From positions 1 to 64,000 of the forward strand of contig NZ_CAJLKP010000004.1 in the NCBI RefSeq assembly GCF_905207245.1: 64,000 nucleotides of DNA. The letters are read 5' to 3'. How positions within the stretch are numbered: the stretch's first letter is position 1; the number at the start of each line of letters is the position of its first letter. The notes beneath the pieces are model-generated. The model saw nothing but the letters and a program-made list of their open reading frames with translations, did not search any database and was not told the origin of the DNA. Of this stretch, positions 45,301 to 53,826 are shown in pieces. The position numbers and the translations under genes were made by a program. Source of the stretch: an uncultured Bacteroides sp. (GTDB lineage: Bacteria; Bacteroidota; Bacteroidia; Bacteroidales; Bacteroidaceae).

Positions 45301-45746
45301 GGAACAGTACCTTATATATCAGTTTGTTGACTGATGATTATACAAAACCTTCAGGAACTTATGTCCGGAGATTTATCGGACAATCCCGGGAAGCTCCTGC
45401 GGTCTTTAAGCGAAACGGTCACTATTATATGCTCTCATCCGGTTGCACCGGTTGGGACCCGAATAAAGCTAAATGGGCTGTATCCGATTCAATGATGGGA
45501 GTTTGGGAACTGAAAGATACCCCCTGTCTGGGGCGTGATGCCAATAAGACATTTTATGCCCAAAGTACCTATGTACTCCCCATTGAAGGGATGCAGGATC
45601 AATTTGTCGCTATGTTTGACAGGTGGAATAAAACGGATTTAATAAATTCACGGTATGTCTGGTTACCGGTTGAATTCGATGGAGACAGACCACTTATTCG
45701 CTGGGCGGATCAGTGGAGTACTCAAACAATGGAAGCAGTTTATTAA
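42306..45746 (+). CDS. Bimodular GH2-GH43 glycoside hydrolase lipoprotein
   Basis: Two catalytic modules in one chain of 1146 residues. Its lipobox ends at Cys23 (SACSQG). The GH2 module (about 30-815) has the acid/base Glu436 in MWSIGNEI, the likely nucleophile Glu519 in IIYGSET, and C-terminal Ig-like domains. After a short linker a five-bladed GH43-like propeller starts at about 828 with GGGILYHEGTYYWYGE. It has Asp980 in SRDQTIF as pKa modulator and Glu1029 in REAPAVF as catalytic acid. The HGGGIL form of the first blade, without the usual base Asp, is like the exo-beta-1,3-galactanase-type GH43 subfamilies. Together they could remove two kinds of linked sugar, likely galactose, from one chain. 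Confidence 0.88.
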   Translation: MKLKVLVKRYVFVIVSSLIVSACSQGTDCSVRKIKFDQDWKFYLGQMEDAAKESYDDSEWRVLNLPHDWSVEPLSGSDGLSVGPFSKESAGGFATGQTVGGEGWYRKSFTIDRKDTHKLHSLYFEGVYAQSEVWVNGQKVNFNAYGYSSFKCDITSYCHPAGEVNTIAVKVTNEGKNSRWYAGSGIYRHVWLIKTDSVHLDEWAVAVRTAKVTGDEATLAIEADVFNEKAENTGINMMVTIISPDGEEVGMKEQTVSVDAAGKQTVAFSLPVKQAKLWSVDTPHLYEAKILIRSGHEVLDQISVPFGIRTISFSAKEGFKLNNLPLKLKGGCVHHDNGLLGAASLDRAEARKIELLKANGYNAVRCAHNPPAEAFLRACDEQGMLVIDEAFDHWQKEKNPQDYHRFFDEWNEKDISAMVLRDRNHPSVIMWSIGNEIQERSDDAGMEIAERLRNIVKKLDPSRPVTAAINDYWDNPQLKWKEDAAKAMQHLDVAGYNYMWYEYENDHQKDPSRIIYGSETVAQEAAVNWNLVEKHPYIIGDFVWTALDYLGEAGIGHTLELSKGEKNPQFMGWPWYNAWCGDIDICGEKKPQSYYRDIIWKEREIAMAVQPLPAAGKTEDVSYWGWKNESLSWNWKGLEGKPVKVNVYSRAPKVRLYLNNELLGEQEVSKKDYTATFIVNYQPGKLKAVATYDSSESSCAILRTTGAPVQIRLIADRKVIKVDRDDLAYVTVELIDKEGRVVSDADMKVALSVVGNGIIRGSGNACPTDMESFRSLSPKTYKGKAMAILQSDGNAGEITLNVSAKGMKGASVTIKTVDRMSAKQQGKDIVTPGSIWKDTDGNPINAHGGGILYHEGTYYWYGEFKGDSTYRLDWVKTWECWRAEAGGVACYSSKNLTDWKFEGKVLPTVDDDPTSDLHPSQVIERPKVIYNEKTGKFIMWMHIESPDYEKAHAGVAVCDSPTGTFTYLGSFKPNGADSRDQTIFKDDDGKAYHICSSEWNSTLYISLLTDDYTKPSGTYVRRFIGQSREAPAVFKRNGHYYMLSSGCTGWDPNKAKWAVSDSMMGVWELKDTPCLGRDANKTFYAQSTYVLPIEGMQDQFVAMFDRWNKTDLINSRYVWLPVEFDGDRPLIRWADQWSTQTMEAVY

Positions 45747-45764
45747 CCTAATAATGTAATACAA

Positions 45765-48509
45765 ATGAAAAAAATAGGCTTCTTATTTATCGGATTTTGC
45801 CTGCTTACAAACTTATCGGCACAGAAAGTTTATAAGCTGGATGCTTCGGATGTCATGGAAGCACCTTTGTGCGGTCATCTGAAGATGGGAAATTCGGGGC
45901 CTAAGGAGAAGGCAATAGAAATCAACAGTCTGTATATGACTCTGGGTGGGAAACCGATCCTGCCTGTTATGGGAGAATTGCATTTCTCGCGTATTCGTAA
46001 GGATTTGTGGGAAGACCGTATCTTGAAAATGAAAGCTTGCGGTATCAATATTATCTCTACTTATCTGTTCTGGAATCATCACGAAGAGATAGAAGGTCAG
46101 TTTGAGTGGGAGAATGAGAAGGATTTGCGCAGTTTTATTAAGTTATGCCGGAAACATGGATTGTTTGTAGTTCCGAGACTGGGACCCTGGTCGCATGGAG
46201 AAGCGCGTAATGGAGGGACACCCGACTGGATCTTACAGAAAAAATATCTGAAAGACCGTTCAAATGATGTGGTTTATCAGAATTATGTGAAACGTTATTT
46301 TGCCCAGATAGCTTATCAACTGAAAGGGCTTTACTATAAAGATGGCGGGAATATCATAGGCATCCAGTTGGAAAACGAATATTGGTATGGAAAGGAGGGT
46401 GAACCGCATATCCAGTGGCTGAAAGATACAGCTCTGGAAAATGGCATTGATGTCCCGATGTATACGGTTACGGGCTGGGGAGACGGTTCTGTTCCTCCTT
46501 TTGAGGTGATTCCTTTATGGGGAGGATATGCAGATGCTCCATGGGTGGAACATGTAGGAAAAGAATACCAGCCGGGAAACTTCCTGTTCGATTCGTTCCG
46601 TGATAATGAGAATATCGGCAACGATCAGATAAAGCGGCAAGATGTGTATATGACGTACGAAAAGTATCCCTTCTTTACTTGTGAAATGGGAGTGGGGGTA
46701 CAAAATACCTATCACAGGAGGCTCAGCATCGATCCTTTGGACGGGCTGGGTATGATGATTGCCAAACTTGGTTCGGGGTCTAATCTGCTGGGATATTATA
46801 TTTTTGCCGGTGCCACTCAGTTTACGGGTAAACTATGGTCTACTGAGGAAGAACAATTGAAAACTGGGTATTGGAGTCGGTTGCCGGTGAAGTCTTATGA
46901 TTTTCAGGCTGCTATCCGCGAATCAGGAGAAATAGCGGAATCTTATAAGAAGGTGAAAAAACTGCATTACTTTGTCAATGAGTTTGAGAAAGACCTGGCT
47001 CCCATGATGCCTGTTATCCCGAAATGGGAAGAAGATGGGTTACAGGTGTCTGTACGCTCTAATAATGAAACCGGCTATATGTTTGGAATCAATTATTCCC
47101 GTTATCATCCGAAGAAGGCACAGAAGAGTGTGAAGTTTGAGGTGAAACTGAAAGATAAAATGCTTCGTTTTCCTCAGAAAGGTATTGAAATGCAGGATAG
47201 TACGGTCTTTATCTGGCCCTTGAATGTGGAACTTGATGCTATGCGCCTGAATTATGCCACGGCACAATTGATGGGAAGCGTTGATAATTGCTATCTGTTT
47301 TTCCAGAACAGGCAAATTCCCGTGGAGCTATCTTTTGATAAATCGACTGTGAAAGGAGTGGAGGCAAATCGGGCTAAGATAAAGGAGGAAAGTGATAGTT
47401 GGATTGTTAACGGACTGAATCCGGGAAAAGATTGTGTACTTAAGGTACAATTGCAGAATGGAGAAGAAAAGTATGTTGTCATTCTGACAGAAAAAGAGGC
47501 TGATAACTGCTGGTTATTGGAACAAGATGGAAAGAAGGTATGCTATATTTCTGATGCGGATTTATACAGTTCACTTGGAGATGTTTATATTTTCTCTACT
47601 GATAAGAAGGCTGCTTATTATAAGTTGAAGACGGGTATGAATCCGCGATTTGAACAGAAAGCGGTTATTTTCAATCAGCCGCAAATGGATATTCGTATTC
47701 AGCCTAAGGGCATCCTGGAAGAGGTAAAATGGTTGGAAACAGCAAACTTTCATGGGATTGAACCTTATCAGCAGCGTTATCGCCGTTTCTTCTTTAAGGA
47801 ATTCAATCTGGATAATCCTTCGAAGATCAAGAAAGTCACTTTGTTTATGTATCCGGAGTCGAAATGTATACTCAATCTGAATGATACTTGGGTAAATCAG
47901 GAAATAAAACCAAACCAGTTAAATGAAATAGACCTTACAGGATATGCCAGGAAGGGTGTCAATTTGTTGTTTGCAAGTTTCCCATTTGTTGAGGGGAAGA
48001 AGCAATTTGCTGCACGTGTTATTGTGGAATACTATAATTATGACAGGATTGAATTTAGTACCGACTCTTCCTGGCTGGCGACGGAGTATTACTCCAATCC
48101 TTCACTTACACGGGAATTTCCGCAACCGATGATGCCGATGGTGGTGGATAAACCGGGATATGCCGATGGTATTGCTTATAATACATTCAAAGAGTGGAGG
48201 CTGCAAGTGCCGACAGATGCATTGGAGAAATTGAATAATATTTATATGCGTATCAGTTATTCCGGTGATAAGGCGGAAATCTATAACGGATATATGCTTT
48301 CGGATGATGATTATAACAGTCATGCCACCTGGACGGTAGGTTTGAACCGGCAGGAACATTCTGTAGAGGGGAAAGAGTTGACGCTTGTGATTTATAAACT
48401 GGATAAAGACGAGAAAATCTTTTTTGACTTACCGGCAAACGGAACTGATGAGCAGGCTGATGTGAAAAAGGTTGAATTTGATTTTGAATGTTTACAAAAG
48501 ATAGACTGA
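45765..48509 (+). CDS. GH35 beta-galactosidase
   Basis: Secreted retaining beta-galactosidase of clan GH-A. The signal peptide covers about residues 1-19 (TNLSAQ). The barrel starts with GELHFSRI and has RLGPWSHGEARNGGTPDW. The acid/base is Glu205 in IGIQLENEY and the likely nucleophile is Glu307 in TCEMGVG. Long beta-rich domains follow to residue 914, with a jelly-roll near the end. At 914 residues it is longer than many GH35 enzymes because of these C-terminal domains. It lies 18 bases behind the GH2-GH43 gene. A second, shorter GH35 is encoded at 55218. Confidence 0.94.
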   Translation: MKKIGFLFIGFCLLTNLSAQKVYKLDASDVMEAPLCGHLKMGNSGPKEKAIEINSLYMTLGGKPILPVMGELHFSRIRKDLWEDRILKMKACGINIISTYLFWNHHEEIEGQFEWENEKDLRSFIKLCRKHGLFVVPRLGPWSHGEARNGGTPDWILQKKYLKDRSNDVVYQNYVKRYFAQIAYQLKGLYYKDGGNIIGIQLENEYWYGKEGEPHIQWLKDTALENGIDVPMYTVTGWGDGSVPPFEVIPLWGGYADAPWVEHVGKEYQPGNFLFDSFRDNENIGNDQIKRQDVYMTYEKYPFFTCEMGVGVQNTYHRRLSIDPLDGLGMMIAKLGSGSNLLGYYIFAGATQFTGKLWSTEEEQLKTGYWSRLPVKSYDFQAAIRESGEIAESYKKVKKLHYFVNEFEKDLAPMMPVIPKWEEDGLQVSVRSNNETGYMFGINYSRYHPKKAQKSVKFEVKLKDKMLRFPQKGIEMQDSTVFIWPLNVELDAMRLNYATAQLMGSVDNCYLFFQNRQIPVELSFDKSTVKGVEANRAKIKEESDSWIVNGLNPGKDCVLKVQLQNGEEKYVVILTEKEADNCWLLEQDGKKVCYISDADLYSSLGDVYIFSTDKKAAYYKLKTGMNPRFEQKAVIFNQPQMDIRIQPKGILEEVKWLETANFHGIEPYQQRYRRFFFKEFNLDNPSKIKKVTLFMYPESKCILNLNDTWVNQEIKPNQLNEIDLTGYARKGVNLLFASFPFVEGKKQFAARVIVEYYNYDRIEFSTDSSWLATEYYSNPSLTREFPQPMMPMVVDKPGYADGIAYNTFKEWRLQVPTDALEKLNNIYMRISYSGDKAEIYNGYMLSDDDYNSHATWTVGLNRQEHSVEGKELTLVIYKLDKDEKIFFDLPANGTDEQADVKKVEFDFECLQKID

Positions 48510-48513
48510 TAAA

Positions 48514-49929
48514 ATGAAACGACTCAATATTATCTTGTTTCTCCTGGCTTTGGCTGTTTTAACAGTTGAGGCAAAGGATTTGAAGGTTGCCGGTATTTTC
48601 GGCGATAATATGGTGCTACAGCAAAAGACGGTCACACCGATATGGGGATGGGCAGATGCCGGGACGACAGTTACAGTGACTTCATCGTGGAACGACAAGA
48701 GTTATTCCGCCAAAGCAGGGAGAGATGGTACGTGGAGAATTATGCTTCATACACCGGAAGCAGGAGGTCCCTATGCATTAACCATAACGGGAGGTAAGAC
48801 TATAACTTTCAGTGATATATATATAGGCGAGGTTTGGTTAGCAAGTGGGCAATCAAATATGGCTATGCAGCTGAAAGAATGTTATGAATCTACCAAAGCT
48901 ATTCTGACTTCTCAAAAAAGTAATATTCGTTTTATAAATGTGCCTCCACTTGGCAGTTATAAACCACTTACGGATATAAAAGCGGATTGGGTGGTGGCTG
49001 CTCCGGAAAATGTAGGAGATTGTAGTGCGATTGCATGGTATTTTGCTCATTTTATTCAGGAGAATCTTGGGGTTCCGGTTGGTATTATTAATGCAAGCTT
49101 TGGTGGTTCCGTTGTTGAAACCTGGATGAGCCGTGAAACTTGTCAGACACTGGGTGATATTTCTGTTCCGGAAGTGAGTGATGGTACTACAGGGTGGGAG
49201 GCCAATATACCTACTACCATGTATAATGGAATGTTGAACCCCATTGTCGGTTATGGCATACAGGGTTGTATCTGGTATCAGGGAGAATCAAATGTATATA
49301 ATGTTTCTCAATATTCGGATCGGCTGGTTGCTATGGTAGCTGAATGGAGACGGAAGTGGGGAAGAAATTTTCCGTTCTATTTCACGCAAATAGCTCCTTT
49401 TGATTATACTACATGGAATGTTCCAAGTGAGGTAGGTGAGCATGTAGGTGCTTATCTGCGTGATGAACAGAGAAAAAGTATGGATCGAATTGAGAATAGT
49501 GGTATGGCGGTCATTTTGGATGTGGGAGAAGTAGAACAAATTCATCCGGTACGCAAAGAGAAAGTTGGCGAACGTTTAGGATTGATGGCATTAGCTGAAG
49601 TGTATGATACGAAGGGATTTGAATATAAGAGTCCGGCTTTTGAAAGGATGGAAGTCGATGGGGATAAAGCTGTGATTTTTTTAAAAGATTTATATTATGG
49701 ACTAACGAGTTATGGAAAGCCCCTGCATTTATTTGAAATAGCAGATGAGAGTAAAGTTTTTCATCCGGCTGAAGCGTATGTAGATGAAGAAAGAGATGTT
49801 GTAGTAGTGTCTTCTAAATATGTGAGGAATCCGAAAGCAGTTAGATATGCCTTTAAAAATTATGTAGAACCGGAACTATTCAGCCTTAGCGGGCTTCCGG
49901 TATCTTCTTTCCGGACAGACAATTGGTAA
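48514..49929 (+). CDS. SASA-family carbohydrate acetylesterase, second copy
   Basis: Secreted esterase with the same order as the enzyme at 24291. A signal peptide (1-20) precedes the N-terminal sandwich (FGDNMVLQQ), Ser114 in GQSNM, NASFGGSVVETWM and WYQGESN. The Asp336/His344 pair lies in the ILDVGE-QIHP segment. It lies 4 bases behind GH35, so the two are likely translated together; removal of acetyl groups probably exposes galactose units to GH35. Presence in both operons of the proposed regulon argues that acetylation is a main feature of the substrate. Confidence 0.9.
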   Translation: MKRLNIILFLLALAVLTVEAKDLKVAGIFGDNMVLQQKTVTPIWGWADAGTTVTVTSSWNDKSYSAKAGRDGTWRIMLHTPEAGGPYALTITGGKTITFSDIYIGEVWLASGQSNMAMQLKECYESTKAILTSQKSNIRFINVPPLGSYKPLTDIKADWVVAAPENVGDCSAIAWYFAHFIQENLGVPVGIINASFGGSVVETWMSRETCQTLGDISVPEVSDGTTGWEANIPTTMYNGMLNPIVGYGIQGCIWYQGESNVYNVSQYSDRLVAMVAEWRRKWGRNFPFYFTQIAPFDYTTWNVPSEVGEHVGAYLRDEQRKSMDRIENSGMAVILDVGEVEQIHPVRKEKVGERLGLMALAEVYDTKGFEYKSPAFERMEVDGDKAVIFLKDLYYGLTSYGKPLHLFEIADESKVFHPAEAYVDEERDVVVVSSKYVRNPKAVRYAFKNYVEPELFSLSGLPVSSFRTDNW

Positions 49930-49948
49930 TAATAAACTTTAAAATAAT

Positions 49949-51484
49949 ATGTATATGAAAAATATAAAGACAATACTTTGTGGAGGTTTGGTTGCAATGT
50001 TAGTTTCCTGCTCTTCGCAGATGACAACGACTAATTATTATTTTGATTCTGTAAATGGTGACGATGCTAATAATGGAACCTCTGTAGGGACTCCTTTTAA
50101 GTCTTTGGCAAAGCTTCAGTCTTTAACTCTAAAAGGTGGAGACAGTATTTTGTTGAAATCCGGTGCTGTATTTACGGAGAAACTTTTGCTTTCCTGTTGT
50201 GGAGAGGAGAATAATCCTGTCGTACTAGGCAAATATGGAGGATTGGAAAAACCGCATATAAAAGGAAATGGAGTTGATACAGCTGCTGTTCATATATTGA
50301 ACTCAGAGAATCTGGTGATACGCGATCTTGAAATTTCTAATAAAGCCGATGTTCCGAAAGCTGGTTTACTGGGCTTGTGGGTAGAGTTGGATAAGTTTGG
50401 AGAATCACATAATATGGTCATTGATGACTTGTACGTGCACGATGTATATGGAAGTACGGTGATAGAGAAAGGTGGCGGTATAGGAATTTGCATTCAGAAT
50501 GGCCGGGATAATGACAGTATTCTGAATCGATTTGTTGGAATGACTATTGAGAATTGCTATCTGAAAGATTGCCAAAGAGATGGAATTAAGTTTAGGGGGT
50601 ACTGGATCAGGAAGCAGTGGAATCCTAATTTGGGAGTAGTCGTCAGGAAGAATGTATTGGATGGAGTGCCGGGTGACGGTATTGTTCTGGCTGGTTGCGA
50701 TGGTGGATTGATAGAATATAACGTGATGAAGAATTGCCCGAAAACACTGCCCGAATCGGAAGCTTGCGATGGAATATGGCCTTGGTGCAGCGATAATACA
50801 TTGGTACAGTTTAATGTAGTAAGTGATCACAAATCTATCATAGACGGGTATGCTTATGATTCGGACTGGGGATGTCGGAACTCGGTATTCCAGTATAATC
50901 TGAGTTATAATAATGATGGCGGCTTCATGTTGGTAATTGGTACGGATGGTTGGCCGGAAGCCTGGTGTGTGAATGGGAATATTGAAACCAAGGTGCGTTA
51001 CAATGTCAGTATAAATGATGGACTACGCAATTATCTGACTAATGCCAGCCATAAAGACGCCTATTTTAGTCCTGCAATGCATTTCACTGGATATACTCAG
51101 AACACATTGGTAGAGAATAATCTGTTTTACCTGTTTCCAAAACCGGAGCCACAGATAGACCGTACGCTTTTCCATTTCACTAAGCATGATTCATCTTATG
51201 GGAAAGGAGATGTCTTTAAGAACAATTATATTTATGCTCCGGAGGTGACTGTAGCTGTAAAAGAGGAAAAGGCAGTGGGTAACCAATATTTCGGAAATGT
51301 ATATATCGGTAGTTTGAAAACCCCTGCCACCGGTTTTACAAAGCAGGAAGGAACTTTCAATAAATCACTTTGGTATAACGCGGAAGATAAGAATTGGGAT
51401 ATTCTTCTTGATTTTTTAAAGGATAAAACTGTACCTGTTAATGGTAAAGAACTGAAAGTACTTGATATAATCGGAGCTAATTGA
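49949..51484 (+). CDS. Right-handed beta-helix lipoprotein
   Basis: A 511-residue lipoprotein with lipobox MLVSCSSQ (Cys21). An ATG two codons downstream is an alternative start. It opens with YYFDSVNGDDANNGTS and PFKSL, the pattern that begins many secreted parallel beta-helix proteins. It continues in short repeats of Asn-rich turns and hydrophobic strands (VIRDLEISN, IENCYLKDC, DGIKFRGYW, VRYNVSIND). Such folds occur in pectate lyases, GH28-like and GH120-like enzymes and other polysaccharide-active proteins. No catalytic set can be assigned by eye. It is related to the protein encoded at 53827. Confidence 0.8.
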   Translation: MYMKNIKTILCGGLVAMLVSCSSQMTTTNYYFDSVNGDDANNGTSVGTPFKSLAKLQSLTLKGGDSILLKSGAVFTEKLLLSCCGEENNPVVLGKYGGLEKPHIKGNGVDTAAVHILNSENLVIRDLEISNKADVPKAGLLGLWVELDKFGESHNMVIDDLYVHDVYGSTVIEKGGGIGICIQNGRDNDSILNRFVGMTIENCYLKDCQRDGIKFRGYWIRKQWNPNLGVVVRKNVLDGVPGDGIVLAGCDGGLIEYNVMKNCPKTLPESEACDGIWPWCSDNTLVQFNVVSDHKSIIDGYAYDSDWGCRNSVFQYNLSYNNDGGFMLVIGTDGWPEAWCVNGNIETKVRYNVSINDGLRNYLTNASHKDAYFSPAMHFTGYTQNTLVENNLFYLFPKPEPQIDRTLFHFTKHDSSYGKGDVFKNNYIYAPEVTVAVKEEKAVGNQYFGNVYIGSLKTPATGFTKQEGTFNKSLWYNAEDKNWDILLDFLKDKTVPVNGKELKVLDIIGAN

Positions 51485-51517
51485 AATAGAATCTTAAATC
51501 ATTAAAATACTTTAGAT

Positions 51518-53812
51518 ATGAGTTTATTCAAATTATGTGTAGCAAATCTAGTGGCATTATTCTGGGTGGTAGTTCCTGCTGTCATGGGTGCCAATATTAT
51601 ACCTCAGCCTTCTTATGTACAAGAGAAGCAAGGTACGTTCGATTTAGCTCATAACAACAATATTCTATATGCCGGTAAACATCTGGAAGTAAATCAGATA
51701 ATTGATAACTTTATGGAGCAAGTGTTGGGAGACTATGGTTTGAGTTTGCAAGCAAACAAGTCTAAAAAGGCCGGCATATTACTGCAAGATAAAAAATCCT
51801 TGGATGAAGAAGCATATGAACTTTCTGTTGCTGCCAATAAAGTGGTAATTAAGGCATCTGCACCTGCCGGTTTTTTTTATGCTCTCCGCACTGTTAATCA
51901 GTTGATTCTGGCGGATGAAAATCATACTTCACTTCCTTGCATCTTTGTGAAAGATGCACCTCGTTTTTCTTACCGGGGATTCTTGATTGATGCGGGGCGC
52001 TATTATTTACCTTTGAAAGATGTGAAAAAAGCTATTGACCTGGCTGCTAATTATAAGTTGAATCGTTTTCACTGGCATCTGACCGATGATCAGGGATGGC
52101 GGTTGGAGATAAAAAAATATCCGCGTCTTACCGAAAAAGGCTCTGTACGTTCTAATTCGGCTATTGGCACCTGGGATCAATATTATCCTCGTCATTATGA
52201 TGGAAAAGAACATTCAGGATACTATACGCAAGATGAAATTCGTGATATTGTGAGATATGCAGCTGACAGGCAAATTACAATTGTTCCTGAGATTGAAATG
52301 CCGGGGCACGCCTTGGCGGCTTTGAGCGTTTATCCGGAATATGCATGCAGTTTTCATTCTTCACTTGATTTGATGGCAGGAGCCGGCATTTCCGATCAGG
52401 TGTATTGTCCCAAACCTCAGACATTTCGGTTTATAAAGGATATTCTTACAGAAGTTGCAAGCTTGTTTCCCGGAGAATATATTCATATTGGCGGTGATGA
52501 ATGCCCTAAAACATCCTGGGAGCAATGTGAGGATTGCCAGGCTTTGATAAGGAAAGAAAATCTGAAAGACGAGTTTGAACTTCATGCTTATTTTATTCAG
52601 CAGGTTGAGAAGATTGCGGAAGGTCTTGGACGAAAGCTGATTGGTTGGGATGAGGTTCTGGAAGGAGGACTTCCTCTGAAAGCTACGGTAATGTCGTGGA
52701 GAGGGGAAGCGGGAGGCATAAAGGCTGCTCAATTGGGTAATAATGTGATTATGACTCCTAATACTTATTGTTATCTGGATTATTATCAGGAGAATCCGGA
52801 ATTTGCTCCTTTAGCTATCGGTGGATTTATATCATTGGAACAGGTATATGATTACGAACCTATTCCAGAGGCACTTACTGCGGAAGAAACTAAACATATT
52901 ATGGGGATTCAGGGAAATATATGGGGAGAATATGTTGCTACTATTGAGAAATTTGAATATATGGCATTTCCCCGCTTGCTTGCCATTGCAGAAGTGGCTT
53001 GGAGCCAGCCTGGAAATAAAAACCGGGAACTTTTTATTTCTCATCTGAAGAAAGAGTTTTCTTTTTTCCGGAAAAGGAATGTCAATACATGCCGTGAATA
53101 TTTCAGACCTCGTATTCAGGGAGGTTGGGATAGTGAGAAAGGAATGTATGCGGTTACACTTGAGACTATATGCCCTGATGCTGATATTCGCTACACATTG
53201 GATGGTTCGGAACCTACGGTGGAATCGGAGATCTATGAAGGCCCGGTTTATTTGACAGAGAATACTTGTGTGAAAGCTGTGGTGACAGATAAAGATAATC
53301 AGATATTAGAAGCTCCGACGGTGAAGAACTTTCTGGTGAATAAAGCAACGGGATGTACTTATACACTTTCCACCGATGCCTGGAGTCTGGATTGGTATCC
53401 GGTGAAACCTACTCTGTTTACGGATGGTGTGCAAGGTTTTACTCCCTCAAATTACGAATGGGCGGCTATCGCTTCCGGTGTAGAAATTGTGATTGATCTG
53501 AAGAAGAATACAACAGTATCCGGAGTTCGCTTCGGCACTATGGTTGCTCCTATAAACAGTACACTTCCGGCTAAGTCTATGATATGTTATCTTTCAAAAG
53601 ATGGCAAGGAATTCCGGCAGATAGGAGAAAGTACCTTCTCATATCCTGTATACAAAGGAGAGAAAGAGATCTATCATAATTATGTGAAGACGGACAAGAA
53701 AGACGGACGATACTTGAAGCTTGTGATAAACGGGCAAACTGAATTACCCGAAGATTACCCTTATCCGAATGCTTTGCCTTCGATTGCATTAGATGAAATA
53801 GAAGTTTTCTAA
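51518..53812 (+). CDS. GH20 beta-N-acetylhexosaminidase
   Basis: Secreted exo-beta-hexosaminidase using substrate-assisted catalysis. The signal peptide ends near residue 25 (AVMGAN). An N-terminal GH20b domain (about 28-145) precedes the TIM barrel (about 148-505) with HWHLTDDQGWR, EIEMPGHA and the catalytic pair Asp327-Glu328 in HIGGDECPK. A chitobiase-type C-terminal segment (about 545-600, YTLDGSEPT) and a final galactose-binding-like (F5/8 type) domain (about 620-764) follow. The length of 764 residues is normal. It shows that beta-linked GlcNAc or GalNAc is part of the substrate, or that the locus addresses a host or plant glycan bearing it. Confidence 0.94.
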   Translation: MSLFKLCVANLVALFWVVVPAVMGANIIPQPSYVQEKQGTFDLAHNNNILYAGKHLEVNQIIDNFMEQVLGDYGLSLQANKSKKAGILLQDKKSLDEEAYELSVAANKVVIKASAPAGFFYALRTVNQLILADENHTSLPCIFVKDAPRFSYRGFLIDAGRYYLPLKDVKKAIDLAANYKLNRFHWHLTDDQGWRLEIKKYPRLTEKGSVRSNSAIGTWDQYYPRHYDGKEHSGYYTQDEIRDIVRYAADRQITIVPEIEMPGHALAALSVYPEYACSFHSSLDLMAGAGISDQVYCPKPQTFRFIKDILTEVASLFPGEYIHIGGDECPKTSWEQCEDCQALIRKENLKDEFELHAYFIQQVEKIAEGLGRKLIGWDEVLEGGLPLKATVMSWRGEAGGIKAAQLGNNVIMTPNTYCYLDYYQENPEFAPLAIGGFISLEQVYDYEPIPEALTAEETKHIMGIQGNIWGEYVATIEKFEYMAFPRLLAIAEVAWSQPGNKNRELFISHLKKEFSFFRKRNVNTCREYFRPRIQGGWDSEKGMYAVTLETICPDADIRYTLDGSEPTVESEIYEGPVYLTENTCVKAVVTDKDNQILEAPTVKNFLVNKATGCTYTLSTDAWSLDWYPVKPTLFTDGVQGFTPSNYEWAAIASGVEIVIDLKKNTTVSGVRFGTMVAPINSTLPAKSMICYLSKDGKEFRQIGESTFSYPVYKGEKEIYHNYVKTDKKDGRYLKLVINGQTELPEDYPYPNALPSIALDEIEVF

Positions 53813-53826
53813 TAAGAAGTGTGGTT

